Shown: piece after piece, positions 1 to 8,407 of the stretch
Layout of the letters: each line of letters opens with the position of its first letter
Numbering within the stretch: position 1 is the first letter of the stretch
Assembly (NCBI RefSeq): GCF_030811835.1
Contig: NZ_JAUSRO010000006.1
Coordinates: 124,001-188,000, forward strand
Direction: 5' to 3'
Length of the DNA: 64,000 nucleotides
From: Variovorax ginsengisoli
GTDB taxonomy: Bacteria; Pseudomonadota; Gammaproteobacteria; Burkholderiales; Burkholderiaceae_C
Program-made: the position numbers and the translations under genes
Notes under the pieces: generated by a model
What the model was told of the DNA's origin: nothing
What the model saw: the letters and a program-made list of their open reading frames with translations, nothing else
Databases searched by the model: none

Positions 1-299
1 ATGGGGCGCTGGTCGTTGGCGACTGGGTGCCGCTGCGCCCTGTCGACTGGTCCCGGCAGGTCGCTACGCTCGAAGTCGATGGTGCACAGGTCGGCCGCTA
101 CCAGGGCGCGCATCCGGCGGGCGATCCGTTGTGGTTCGCCACCCAATGGCTGGCGCACGGCGTGGCGCGCCACGACCGGCTCGCCGCCGGCAGCGTGCTC
201 ACCACAGGATCGTGGTGCGGCATGGTCTGGCTCGATGGGCCCGCCAACGCGAGGGCCGTGTTCGACGGCATCGGCGAGGCGACGCTCAAGCTGGTCTAG
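1..299 (+). CDS. 2-keto-4-pentenoate hydratase / fumarylacetoacetate hydrolase family, C-terminal fragment
   Basis: Only the last 99 codons are inside the window; the reading frame begins at base 3 and ends with TAG. The fragment has the GALVVGDWVP stretch and the TGSWCGM loop (residues about 66-72 of the fragment) typical of the MhpD/HpaH branch, whose members hydrate 2-oxo-pent-4-enoates to 4-hydroxy-2-oxo acids with a divalent metal. That product type is the substrate of HpcH/HpaI aldolases, one of which lies at 16,516-17,289, so the gene may belong to the same catabolic island. It is convergent with the carbamoylase gene and ends 59 bases from it. The metal site is outside the window, so the exact substrate cannot be judged. 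Confidence 0.72.
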   Translation, partial: GALVVGDWVPLRPVDWSRQVATLEVDGAQVGRYQGAHPAGDPLWFATQWLAHGVARHDRLAAGSVLTTGSWCGMVWLDGPANARAVFDGIGEATLKLV

Positions 300-358
300 G
301 CTGACGCGAAGGCTCCACGGCGGCGTCCAAGCAAAGCCAGGAGCTGGGTCTACGCGGC

Positions 359-1303
359 CTATTCGACCTGCGGCGCCAGCGGCGTACCGACGCCCGTTCG
401 CTCCACGATCAACCCATAGTGCTCCGGCCGCCGATGCTTGGCGAAGTTGAAGACATGGTTGCGGAAGTTGTCGCCCAGCGTCATATCGATGGCCGCGAAG
501 ATCACTTCGTCTTCCTCGCTCTGCGACTGCGCGACGATCTCGCCGGTCGGCGCCACGATGGCGGAGCCGCCGATCATGTGGAAGCCGTCTTCCGAGCCGC
601 ACTTGGCTGCGGCACCGATCCACAGCGCGTTCTGATACGCGTTGGCCTGCATCGACAGCAGGTGATGGAACATGCGCAGGTGCGGCGGCTCGGTCCAGTG
701 GATGTTCCACGACGGCGTGTTGTAGCCCAGCACCACCAGCCGCGCGTCCTGCAGGCTCATCACGCGGAAGGTCTCGGGCCAGCGGCGGTCGTTGCAGATG
801 CACTGGCCGACGTTCGTGCCCAGCATGGGCCACACGCCGAAGCCGTCGTTGCCCACCTCGAAGAACTTCTTCTCCAGGTGCTGGAAGGGTGCCTCGGGCT
901 TGTGGTCCGAATGGCCGGGGAGGTGGATCTTGCGGTAGCGCCCGACGATGTTCGCCTGGTCGTCGACCAGGATCGACGTGTTGAAGCGCCGCCCGTCGGC
1001 GGCGCGCTCCGCATAGCCGAGGTAGAAGCCGATGCCCAGCGACTTCGCCAGGTCGAACAGCGGCTGCGTCACCGGGCTCGGCATCGAGGGCTCGAAGAAG
1101 CGCGCTTCGGCGTCTTCCTCGCTCATCCAGTAGCGCGGGAAGAAGGTCGTGAGCGCGAGCTCGGGGAACACCACCAGCTTTGCACCGCGGCTCGCTGCCT
1201 CGCGCATCATTTCCACGAGCCGTGCGACAGCCGATTCGCGGCTGTCGCTCAGATGGATCGGGCCGAGTTGGGCCACGGCCAGGCCGAAACGTTCCTTGGT
1301 CAT
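359..1303 (-). CDS. N-carbamoyl-D-amino-acid hydrolase (nitrilase superfamily)
   Basis: A 314-residue cytoplasmic amidohydrolase expected to convert N-carbamoyl-D-amino acids to the free D-amino acid, CO2 and ammonia. The nitrilase triad is visible: Glu48 in FPELALTTFFPR, Lys125 in YRKIHLPGH and Cys170 in GQCICNDRRWPE. The NDRRWPE context after the cysteine is characteristic of D-carbamoylases rather than of aliphatic nitrilases. The ATG at 1303 overlaps the stop of the hydantoinase gene as ATGA, so the two are translationally coupled and act in sequence. It is the last gene of the long minus-strand operon. D-stereospecificity is inferred from family; L-carbamoylases belong to an unrelated metallopeptidase fold. 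Confidence 0.9.
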   Translation of the reverse strand: MTKERFGLAVAQLGPIHLSDSRESAVARLVEMMREAASRGAKLVVFPELALTTFFPRYWMSEEDAEARFFEPSMPSPVTQPLFDLAKSLGIGFYLGYAERAADGRRFNTSILVDDQANIVGRYRKIHLPGHSDHKPEAPFQHLEKKFFEVGNDGFGVWPMLGTNVGQCICNDRRWPETFRVMSLQDARLVVLGYNTPSWNIHWTEPPHLRMFHHLLSMQANAYQNALWIGAAAKCGSEDGFHMIGGSAIVAPTGEIVAQSQSEEDEVIFAAIDMTLGDNFRNHVFNFAKHRRPEHYGLIVERTGVGTPLAPQVE

Positions 1304-2769
1304 GCGGTCATTCCTTTCGTCCATGCGGACAGTGCGCCCTTGCTGGTGCCGGCCGCCTTGCGCTGCATCGGCTCCGGCTTGCCGCGTGGCACGTAGCGCC
1401 CTGAGCCGCGCTCGGCGTTCAATGTGTTGTCCTTGACCACCACGCGGCCACGGCTGAGCACCACCTCGGGCCAGCCGCGCAGCGTGCGGCCTTCGTAGGG
1501 CGTGTAGCCGACGTTGTCGTGCAGCATCGACCAGGTGATCGTCGTCTCGCGCGCGGGGTTCCACAGCGCAAGGTCGGCATCCGCGCCGATCGCGATGCTG
1601 CCTTTTTTCGGCGCCAGTCCGTACATGCGTGCATGGTTGGTCGAGGTCAGCGCGACGAACTGCTCGATGGTGATCCGGCCCGCCATCACGCCTTCGGAGA
1701 ACAGGAGCGGCATGCGTAGCTCGATGCCCGGCACGCCGTTGGCCATGTCCTTGAAACCGGTCTGCTCGCCCTTGGGCAGCTTGCCGGTCTCGTCGAAACG
1801 GTAGGGCGCATGGTCGGACGAGAACACGCCCAGCGTGCCGTCCTTCAGGCCTTCCCACACGGCCTCCTGCGAGGCGCCGTCGCGCGGCGGCGGGCTGCAG
1901 CAGAACTTGGCGCCTTCGAGGCCCGGCTGGTCGAGGTCGTCAGCCGTGAGGAACAGGTACTGCGGGCAGCTCTCGGCATGCACCTGCGCACCCAGCGCGC
2001 GCGCATCGCGGATGACCTTCACCGTTTCCTGGCCGGCCACGTGGACGATCAGCACCGGCACGTCGAGCAAGCGCGACAGCGACACGGCGCGGAAGGTGGC
2101 CTCGGTCTCGGCCAGAGGGTCGTGCGCCACGCCGTGGAACCTGGGCGCCTTCAACCCGCGCTCGATCAGCCGCTGCGCGAGCCAGCGGATCATGTCGTGG
2201 TTCTCGGCGTGCAGCATCACCAGGGCGCCTTCGCGGTCGGCCAGCGCCAGCACGTCGAGCAGCTGGTAGTCGTCGAGCTTGAGCCGGTCGTAGGTCATGT
2301 AGACCTTGAGCGAGGTGATGCCGTTGCGGATCGCCTCGGGCAGATCGACCGTGAGCGCGGTCTCGTCCGGGTTGGCGAGGATCAGGTGGAAGCCGTAGTC
2401 GATCACCGCCTTCTCGCGCGCGAGCTTCGCGTAGTCGGCGATCACCTCGGGGATCTTCATGCCGCGGTGCTGCGCCGCGAACGGGATGATCGTGGTGGTG
2501 CCGCCGAACACGGCCGACACGGTCGCCGAATGGAAGTCGTCGGCGCACATCACGCCCATGCCCGAGAGCTGCTCGACATGCACATGGCTGTCGATGCCAC
2601 CCGGCAGCACCCAGCGGCCGGTGGCGTCGATGTCCTCGCGGCCCGGGGCCAGGTTCTTCTCGATTGCGACGATCACGCCGTCGCGGATGCCGATGTCGGC
2701 CTCGAAAGTCTGCGTGTCGGTGGAGATGCGCCCGTTGCGCACCGTCAGGTCGAAAGGCGTTGAGCTCAT
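1300..2769 (-). CDS. dihydropyrimidinase / D-hydantoinase
   Basis: A 489-residue amidohydrolase that opens cyclic diamides (dihydropyrimidines, 5-substituted hydantoins) to N-carbamoyl amino acids. The binuclear metal site can be read: His62 and His64 (DSHVHVE), the carboxylated Lys155 (SLKVYMTY), His187 (MLHAEN), His243 (IVHVAG) and Asp319 (SSDHAPY). Length is normal for the family. It overlaps both neighbours by four bases (ATGA at 2769 and at 1303), directly upstream of the carbamoylase that would use its product. Because a hydantoin-racemase homologue is nearby, hydantoins or a ureide are more likely substrates than pyrimidines, and no other pyrimidine-catabolism gene is present. Confidence 0.9.
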   Translation of the reverse strand: MSSTPFDLTVRNGRISTDTQTFEADIGIRDGVIVAIEKNLAPGREDIDATGRWVLPGGIDSHVHVEQLSGMGVMCADDFHSATVSAVFGGTTTIIPFAAQHRGMKIPEVIADYAKLAREKAVIDYGFHLILANPDETALTVDLPEAIRNGITSLKVYMTYDRLKLDDYQLLDVLALADREGALVMLHAENHDMIRWLAQRLIERGLKAPRFHGVAHDPLAETEATFRAVSLSRLLDVPVLIVHVAGQETVKVIRDARALGAQVHAESCPQYLFLTADDLDQPGLEGAKFCCSPPPRDGASQEAVWEGLKDGTLGVFSSDHAPYRFDETGKLPKGEQTGFKDMANGVPGIELRMPLLFSEGVMAGRITIEQFVALTSTNHARMYGLAPKKGSIAIGADADLALWNPARETTITWSMLHDNVGYTPYEGRTLRGWPEVVLSRGRVVVKDNTLNAERGSGRYVPRGKPEPMQRKAAGTSKGALSAWTKGMTA

Positions 2770-3548
2770 CAGAAGGTTCCTGGGTAGTGACCACCGTCCA
2801 TCAACAGGTTCTGGCCTGTGATGAAGCCGGCCTGTGCGCTGCAGAGGTAGGCGCAGGCATCGCCGAACTCGGCTGGGGTGCCGAAGCGGCCGGAAGGGTT
2901 GGCCGCGCGGCGCTCGGCCAGCACCGTCTCTTCGCTCTTGCCGGTCTGCTTCGACCATTGCCGTGCGGTCTCGCGCAGGCGGTCGGTCTCGAAGGGGCCT
3001 GGCAGCAGGTTGTTGATCGTCACGTTGTGCGCCACCGTCTTGCGCGCCAGCCCGGCGACGAAGCCGGTGAGGCCGGAGCGCGCGCCGTTCGACAGGCCGA
3101 GGATGTCGATCGGGGCCTTCACTGCGCCCGAGGTGATGTTGACGATGCGGCCGAAGCGGCGCTCGATCATTGCGTCGACCGTGGCACGGATCAGTTCGAT
3201 GGGCGTGAGCATATTGGCGTCGAGTGCAGCGATCCAGGCGTCGCGATCCCAGTCGCGGAAGTCGCCGGGCTTGGGGCCACCCGCGTTGGTCACAAGGATG
3301 TCCGGCATCGGGCAGGCGGCCAGCGCGGCGGCACGGCCGGCGGGCGTGGTGATGTCGGCGGCCACGGCTGTCACCGTGCCACCGGTGGCCGCGCGGATGG
3401 CCGCAGCGGCGGCTTCGAGCGCTTCGGCGCCGCGCGCGACGAGGGTCACCGCCACGCCTTCGCGTGCGAGCGACTGCGCGCAGCCCAGTCCGAGTCCCTT
3501 GCTGGCGCCGCAGACCAGCGCGGTGCGTGTGGAGAGTCCGAGATCCAT
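2769..3548 (-). CDS. atypical short-chain dehydrogenase/reductase family protein
   Basis: A 259-residue Rossmann-fold protein with the nucleotide-binding loop GASKGLG (14-20), the structural TNAG motif (88-91) and the catalytic-type Ser140. The YxxxK pair that normally follows is absent: Ser153 and Arg157 stand at those positions in GLSNGARSG. Such proteins form a recognised beta-ketoacyl-reductase-like SDR subgroup with an imperfect catalytic tetrad. Its reaction is therefore unknown; it may be a non-canonical reductase, a lyase-like enzyme or a partner subunit. It lies between the flavoprotein (gap 5 bases) and the hydantoinase (ATGA overlap), so it is co-translated with them. Confidence 0.8.
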   Translation of the reverse strand: MDLGLSTRTALVCGASKGLGLGCAQSLAREGVAVTLVARGAEALEAAAAAIRAATGGTVTAVAADITTPAGRAAALAACPMPDILVTNAGGPKPGDFRDWDRDAWIAALDANMLTPIELIRATVDAMIERRFGRIVNITSGAVKAPIDILGLSNGARSGLTGFVAGLARKTVAHNVTINNLLPGPFETDRLRETARQWSKQTGKSEETVLAERRAANPSGRFGTPAEFGDACAYLCSAQAGFITGQNLLMDGGHYPGTF

Positions 3549-3553
3549 GCTGT

Positions 3554-4981
3554 CTATCCTGGTTGGCGTGGCGTGATGATGGCCTGCGGCACGTCATAGG
3601 CGCGCAGCGAGGCCCAGTGCTGTTCGACATCGTCGCGGAACAGGCCGCGGGTGATGCCCGACACCAGCTTCGGGATGGCGGTCGTCAGCGCATTGATCGA
3701 GGAGCCCGAGGCGCCGAAGCTCATCGTCGAGCCGATCGCGAAAAGGTGCACGTTGCGCAGCCACGGCGTCGCGCCCGGCGTGCGCTCGCTGAAGGCGTAG
3801 TCGTCGGCGAGGTACGGGAAGGCGGCCAGCCGTGCGTCCTGCTCGTCGGCGGGCGGCACGTAGCGGTCGCCCCAGGTGGCGATGTTGTGGGCGAATGCGT
3901 GCAGTTCGGGCCGTGCGCCGAAGTCGACGTCGATGCCGGTCGCGCTGATCACGAAGTCGGCGTGCAGCGGGCCCTGCGTCGTGTCGAGTTCGATGCGGTC
4001 CTCGGTGCGGTCGAAGCGGCTGGCGACCGCGCTGCTGCCGGTATGCAGATGGAAATTGGCGTGCATCGCGCAGCGGTCGTAGGTCGGCTGCGGAAAGCCT
4101 TCGCGCAAGCCCAGGATGTGCCGCATGAAGCGCCAGCGCCAGGTGTCGTCGAGGTCCGACAGGTGCCGCAGGAACCCGCGGAAGGTGAGCCAGCGGTAGG
4201 GCTGCACCACCTGCGGTTCGAGCCGGCGGCACAGTAGGTGGACTTCGGCCGCGCCGGCTTCCAGTGCCGTCGCCGCGTTGTCGAAGGCCGATGCGCCGGC
4301 GCCGATCACGACCACCGCCTTGCCGCGCACGCGGTCGAAGTCGAAGGGCTGCGACGAATTCACGCAGCGGTCGGCGGGCAGACCCGCGAGCGTCGACGGA
4401 ATCGTCCAGCGGCCGACGCCTTCCTGTCCTGTGGCCAGCACGATCTTGCGGGCGTACAGCATGCGGCCCTGGCCACCCGATTCCACCTCGGCCGCGAGCA
4501 GGTCGCTGCCTTCGACCGGTGCGATGCGCAGCAGCCGCGTGTCGTTCTGCACCGGGACGTTCGTCACGCGGCGCACCCACAGCAGGTACTCGGCCCACAG
4601 TCCTTTCGGCAGCATGTCGAGCGCGTCCCACGCGGCCTCGCCGAAGCGCGCCTCGTACCAGGCGCGGCAGGTCAGGCTCGGGACGTCGAGGTCGGGGCCG
4701 GTGTAGTCCTTCGGGTTGCGCAGCGTGTGCATGCGCGCGTAGGTGTTCCATGGGCCTTCGCCGGCAATGGGTGCCGCATCGATGGCGAGGATGTTGTCGA
4801 CCTTCGAGCGCAGCAGGCCGAATGCGGTGGCGCTGCCCGACTGGCCGGCGCCGACGATCAGCACGTCGAGCGCCGGCTGTCCGTCGGGCCCGGTGCGCGG
4901 CGTGAGCCAGGGCTGATGTGGGTGCGCGATGCTGGCGAGCTCGCGCGTGACCCTGGCTTCCAGTGCTTCCAGCGCGTTCAT
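3554..4981 (-). CDS. flavin-dependent monooxygenase-like NAD(P)-binding protein
   Basis: A 475-residue flavoprotein with an N-terminal FAD-type Rossmann motif (IVGAGQSGSA, about residue 40) and a second dinucleotide motif (VVIGAGASAFD, about residue 220), plus the ATG-type motif (SATGIDVDF) near residue 350. This two-Rossmann layout is that of flavin-containing and N-hydroxylating monooxygenases and of related FAD/NAD(P)-binding proteins. The FxGxxxH fingerprint of Baeyer-Villiger and classical FMO enzymes was not found, so the reaction is uncertain. The ATG at 4981 overlaps the stop of the upstream SDR gene. In context it probably oxidises an intermediate of the same pathway. Confidence 0.8.
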   Translation of the reverse strand: MNALEALEARVTRELASIAHPHQPWLTPRTGPDGQPALDVLIVGAGQSGSATAFGLLRSKVDNILAIDAAPIAGEGPWNTYARMHTLRNPKDYTGPDLDVPSLTCRAWYEARFGEAAWDALDMLPKGLWAEYLLWVRRVTNVPVQNDTRLLRIAPVEGSDLLAAEVESGGQGRMLYARKIVLATGQEGVGRWTIPSTLAGLPADRCVNSSQPFDFDRVRGKAVVVIGAGASAFDNAATALEAGAAEVHLLCRRLEPQVVQPYRWLTFRGFLRHLSDLDDTWRWRFMRHILGLREGFPQPTYDRCAMHANFHLHTGSSAVASRFDRTEDRIELDTTQGPLHADFVISATGIDVDFGARPELHAFAHNIATWGDRYVPPADEQDARLAAFPYLADDYAFSERTPGATPWLRNVHLFAIGSTMSFGASGSSINALTTAIPKLVSGITRGLFRDDVEQHWASLRAYDVPQAIITPRQPG

Positions 4982-5739
4982 GCGGCCAGCCATCCGCCAT
5001 CGACCACCATCGTGGTCCCGGTCGTGAACGCCGACGCGTCGCTGGCCAGATGCAGCGCCGACGCGGCGATGTCTTCCGCGCGCCCGAAGCGGCCCAGCGC
5101 GTGGCGCTGGCGCGAGGCCTCGCGTGCCGCGTCCGGGTCGGCCTGGCGGCCGAAGCCACGCGCGAGCATCGGCGTGTCGATGGCGCCGGGCGCGATCGCG
5201 TTGACGCGGATGCCGTCGGCCGCGAAGTCCAGCGCCATGGTGCGGGTCAGGCTCATGATCGCGCCTTTCGCGGCGATGTACGCGCTGTTGCCGCGGCCGC
5301 CGGCCAGCGCCAGCTGCGATGCGAAGGTGATGATCGATCCGCCCCCCTGGCGCTGCATGGCCGGGACCACCGCGCGGGCCCACAGCCAGGTGCCGCCGAC
5401 GTTGGTGCGGAACACCGCATCCCAATCGTCCGGTGCCGTCGTCAGCACCGTGCCGCCGCAGGAAAAGCCGGCGGCGCACATCAGCACGTCGATGCGGCCC
5501 CAGTGCGCGAGCACGGCGGCAGCGTTGGCGTCGGCCGTGCCGGGCATGCCCACGTCGGCGCCGAAGGCCAGGGCGTCGCCGCCTTCCGCCCGGATGCGTG
5601 CGGCAGTGCCTTCCGCGGCCGCCAGTTCGCTGTCGACGATGGCCACGCGCGCGCCTTCGCGCGCGAAGCGCAGGGCCGATGCCTGCCCGATGCCCGATCC
5701 GCCACCGGTGACGATGGCGACTTGTTCTTTCAATCTCAC
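4978..5739 (-). CDS. short-chain dehydrogenase/reductase with canonical tetrad
   Basis: A 253-residue classical SDR: cofactor loop TGGGSGIG (11-18), Ser141, Tyr154 and Lys158 (YIAAK), and the C-terminal VVDGGW ending. It should catalyse NAD(P)-linked interconversion of a secondary alcohol and a ketone in the cytoplasm. The start chosen is GTG at 5739, which has an AAGGAA ribosome-binding site seven bases upstream and overlaps the stop of the epimerase gene as GTGA; no ATG fits as well. It is one of two SDRs in the operon, and the only one with an intact active site. The substrate cannot be told from the sequence. Confidence 0.85.
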   Translation of the reverse strand: MRLKEQVAIVTGGGSGIGQASALRFAREGARVAIVDSELAAAEGTAARIRAEGGDALAFGADVGMPGTADANAAAVLAHWGRIDVLMCAAGFSCGGTVLTTAPDDWDAVFRTNVGGTWLWARAVVPAMQRQGGGSIITFASQLALAGGRGNSAYIAAKGAIMSLTRTMALDFAADGIRVNAIAPGAIDTPMLARGFGRQADPDAAREASRQRHALGRFGRAEDIAASALHLASDASAFTTGTTMVVDGGWLAA

Positions 5740-6728
5740 GAAACTTCCTTGGATGACGATGCGTGGTGTCGGCACCAGGCCTCGAGGTGATCGGCCGACG
5801 CGTCCATGCCGAAGCCGGCCTGCCAGCCGAACTCGGCCCGCAGCCGTGCGACGGACAGTGGCGCGCGGTCGGCCGGTGCATGCAGGTCGATGGTCGGTGC
5901 GTCGCCCTCGCGGGCCAGCCGGCATTCGAAGCCGGGCCGCAGCGCGGCGAGCCGCTCGCCCCAGGCGAGTGCCGTCCAGCTCTGCGGCGCCGACACGTTG
6001 TAGATGCGGTGGTTCAAGGTCGCGGCATGCGCAACGGCATGCACTGCGCGCGCCACGTCGGGCGCGTAGACCCAGTCGCGCAGGCCGGGCCGCGCCAGCA
6101 AGGCGGGCGTGCCGCGGCGTGCGGCTTCGGTGATCTGGAACTGCGGGCTGGTCGTGTCGCGCACGCCGGTGGCGCGCTCCCACGGGCCGAACACGCCGCT
6201 CAGGCGCAGGCTCACGAAGTCCAGCGACCACAGGTCGGCCAGGCGCCCGCCGATCATTTCCGAGGTGAATTTGGTGATGCCGTACAGGCCGGTAGGCTGC
6301 GGCGGCGTGTCTTCGTCGACCATGGTCACGCCGGTCGCGGCGCGGCCGTACACGGCGGCCGAACTCAGGTTGATGACGCGCCGCACTTCCGCAGCACGGG
6401 CCGCGCGCAGGATGGGCGTGAGCGCCGCCAGGTTGACGTGCTGGATCGTCTCGGGGTCACGCGCCTCGCGCGCCGCATCGGCCGTGATGGCGGCACCGAG
6501 CACCACGGTGTCGATGTCGCAGGTCATGGCGCGCATGACGGCGTTGGCATCGGTCACGTCGCCCTGCACGACGTCGAGCGAGCCTGGTAGCGCCGCGAAC
6601 GCCTCGGCGGCGGCTGGCGGAGGCGGCAGCCGATCGAACAGCACCACGGCCTCGCCCTCGGTTAGCAGCCGCTCGGCGATGTTGAGGCAGACGAAGCCCG
6701 CGCCGCCGAAGACCAGTGTCTTCCTCAT
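5736..6728 (-). CDS. NAD-dependent epimerase/dehydratase family protein
   Basis: A 330-residue extended SDR with SSAAVYG (122-128) and the catalytic YGITK pair, Tyr149 and Lys153. The N-terminal glycine motif reads GGAGFVC, so the third glycine of GxxGxxG is Cys14. Family members epimerise, dehydrate or reduce nucleotide sugars, and some act on free sugar acids or aldehydes (uronate dehydrogenase-like). ATGA overlaps join it to the ATPase gene upstream and GTGA to the SDR downstream. Its presence hints that the imported compound or an intermediate carries a polyhydroxylated side chain, but that is inference. Confidence 0.82.
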   Translation of the reverse strand: MRKTLVFGGAGFVCLNIAERLLTEGEAVVLFDRLPPPPAAAEAFAALPGSLDVVQGDVTDANAVMRAMTCDIDTVVLGAAITADAAREARDPETIQHVNLAALTPILRAARAAEVRRVINLSSAAVYGRAATGVTMVDEDTPPQPTGLYGITKFTSEMIGGRLADLWSLDFVSLRLSGVFGPWERATGVRDTTSPQFQITEAARRGTPALLARPGLRDWVYAPDVARAVHAVAHAATLNHRIYNVSAPQSWTALAWGERLAALRPGFECRLAREGDAPTIDLHAPADRAPLSVARLRAEFGWQAGFGMDASADHLEAWCRHHASSSKEVS

Positions 6729-8407
6729 GCCGGCACCGCCTCGAAGGCCACCGGCGCCGCGTGCGGCTCGAAGTGCGGAATCGCGGCCAGCAGCGCCTGC
6801 GTGTAGGCGGTCTTCGGCGCACGGAACAGGTCGGCGCTCAGGCCTTCCTCCACCACCTCGCCATTGCGCAGCACGATGGTCCGCTCGCACATCATGCGCA
6901 CCACGTTCAGGTCGTGGCTCACGAACAGGAAGGCCAGGTCTTCCTCGCGGCGCAAGCGGTCGAGCAACTGCAGGATGACGGCCTGCACCGACACGTCGAG
7001 CGCCGCGGTCGGCTCGTCGAGCACCAAGAGGCGCGGCTTGCAGGCGATGGCGCGCGCGATGCCGATGCGTGCCTTCTGCCCGCCCGAGAGCTGGTGCGGG
7101 AAGCGTTCGAGCAGTTCGAGCGGCAGGCCGACGCGCAGCGCGCAGTCGTTGACGGCCTTCGTCAGCGCGGTGCCCGACGACATGCCTTCGAGCCGGCGCA
7201 GCGGATGCGCGATGCAGTCGAAGGCATTGAAGCGCGGGTTCAGGCTGTCGTGCGGGTCCTGGAAGACGATCTGGATGTCCTTGCGCAGCGGCGACGTGTG
7301 GAAGTCGTTGGCCTTGATCTGGCCGATGCTGCCGCCGTCGAACAGGATGTCGCCGTCGCTGCTGTCGATCAGCCGGCACAGCATGCGCGAGATGGTGCTC
7401 TTGCCCGAGCCCGATTCGCCGACCAGGCCCAGGCTCTCGCCGCGCGCGAGCCGGAACGACACGTTGTTCACTGCCGTGATGCCGCCGGGGTAGCGCTTGG
7501 ACAACTTCTGCACTTCGAGCAGGAGCGGCGTGCCCGGTGGCAGCGCGGGCCGGGGCGCGCTGACGACCGGCGGCAGCGCCTCGTCGCCACCGACGACGAG
7601 TTCGGCGATGGTTGACGTGAGCGTCGGCGACGCCGCCACCAGCCGCTTCGTGTAAGGGTGCGCCGGTGCGCTGAAGAGCTGCAGCGGTGGTGCGTCTTCC
7701 ACCACCTGGCCGCGTTCCATCACCACCACGCGGCTGCAGTACTTGGCGGCCAGGCCGAGGTCGTGCGTGATCAGGATGGTCGCCATGCCGCGCTTGGCGG
7801 TGATGGCGGCCAGCAGGTCCATCACGGTCTTCTGCGTGGTCACGTCGAGGCCGGTGGTGGGCTCGTCGGCGATCAGCAGCGCCGGCTCGCTCGCGATCGC
7901 CATCGCGATCATGATGCGCTGGCACATGCCGCCCGACAGTTCGTGCGGGTAGGCATCAAGCCGCTTCTCGGGCTCGCGGATCAGCACGTCCTTCAACAGG
8001 TCGAGCGCACGTGCGCGGGCCTCGCCCGGCGTGAGCTTCGAATGCACGCTGAGCGCGTCGGCGATCTGCAGGCCGACCGTGCGGATCGGGTTGAGCGCCG
8101 CGCGCGGGTTCTGGAAGATCATTGAAATCGCCGCGCCGTGCGTCGAGCGCAGCGTCTTCCAGGTCGCGTTCGTGATGTCCTGGCCGCGGTAGCGGATCTT
8201 GCCACCGACGATGCGGCCGGCCGCTTCGAGCAGGTGCGTGACGGCGAAGGCGGTGACCGACTTGCCTGAGCCGCTTTCGCCCACGATGCCCAGCGTCTGG
8301 CCCACGTCGAGCGACAGGCTCACGCCACGCACCGCCTCGACCATGCCGCGCCGCGTGGAGAAGCTGACGCGCAGGTCTTCGATATCCAGAAGTCTTGCAG
8401 CGCTCAT
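6725..8407 (-). CDS. dipeptide-type ABC transporter, fused double ATPase
   Basis: A 560-residue fusion of two ATP-binding subunits (DppD-like then DppF-like). The first half has Walker A GESGSGKS (43-50), signature LSGGM (157-161) and Walker B ending in DEPTTGLD (181-188). The second has Walker A GESGSGKS (330-337), LSGGQ and DEPTAALD. Each half ends with the HPYT/AYTQ-type segment of oligopeptide importers. A single fused gene means one polypeptide supplies both nucleotide-binding sites of the importer whose permeases are encoded immediately upstream. ATGA overlaps with both neighbours. Confidence 0.93.
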   Translation of the reverse strand: MSAARLLDIEDLRVSFSTRRGMVEAVRGVSLSLDVGQTLGIVGESGSGKSVTAFAVTHLLEAAGRIVGGKIRYRGQDITNATWKTLRSTHGAAISMIFQNPRAALNPIRTVGLQIADALSVHSKLTPGEARARALDLLKDVLIREPEKRLDAYPHELSGGMCQRIMIAMAIASEPALLIADEPTTGLDVTTQKTVMDLLAAITAKRGMATILITHDLGLAAKYCSRVVVMERGQVVEDAPPLQLFSAPAHPYTKRLVAASPTLTSTIAELVVGGDEALPPVVSAPRPALPPGTPLLLEVQKLSKRYPGGITAVNNVSFRLARGESLGLVGESGSGKSTISRMLCRLIDSSDGDILFDGGSIGQIKANDFHTSPLRKDIQIVFQDPHDSLNPRFNAFDCIAHPLRRLEGMSSGTALTKAVNDCALRVGLPLELLERFPHQLSGGQKARIGIARAIACKPRLLVLDEPTAALDVSVQAVILQLLDRLRREEDLAFLFVSHDLNVVRMMCERTIVLRNGEVVEEGLSADLFRAPKTAYTQALLAAIPHFEPHAAPVAFEAVPA

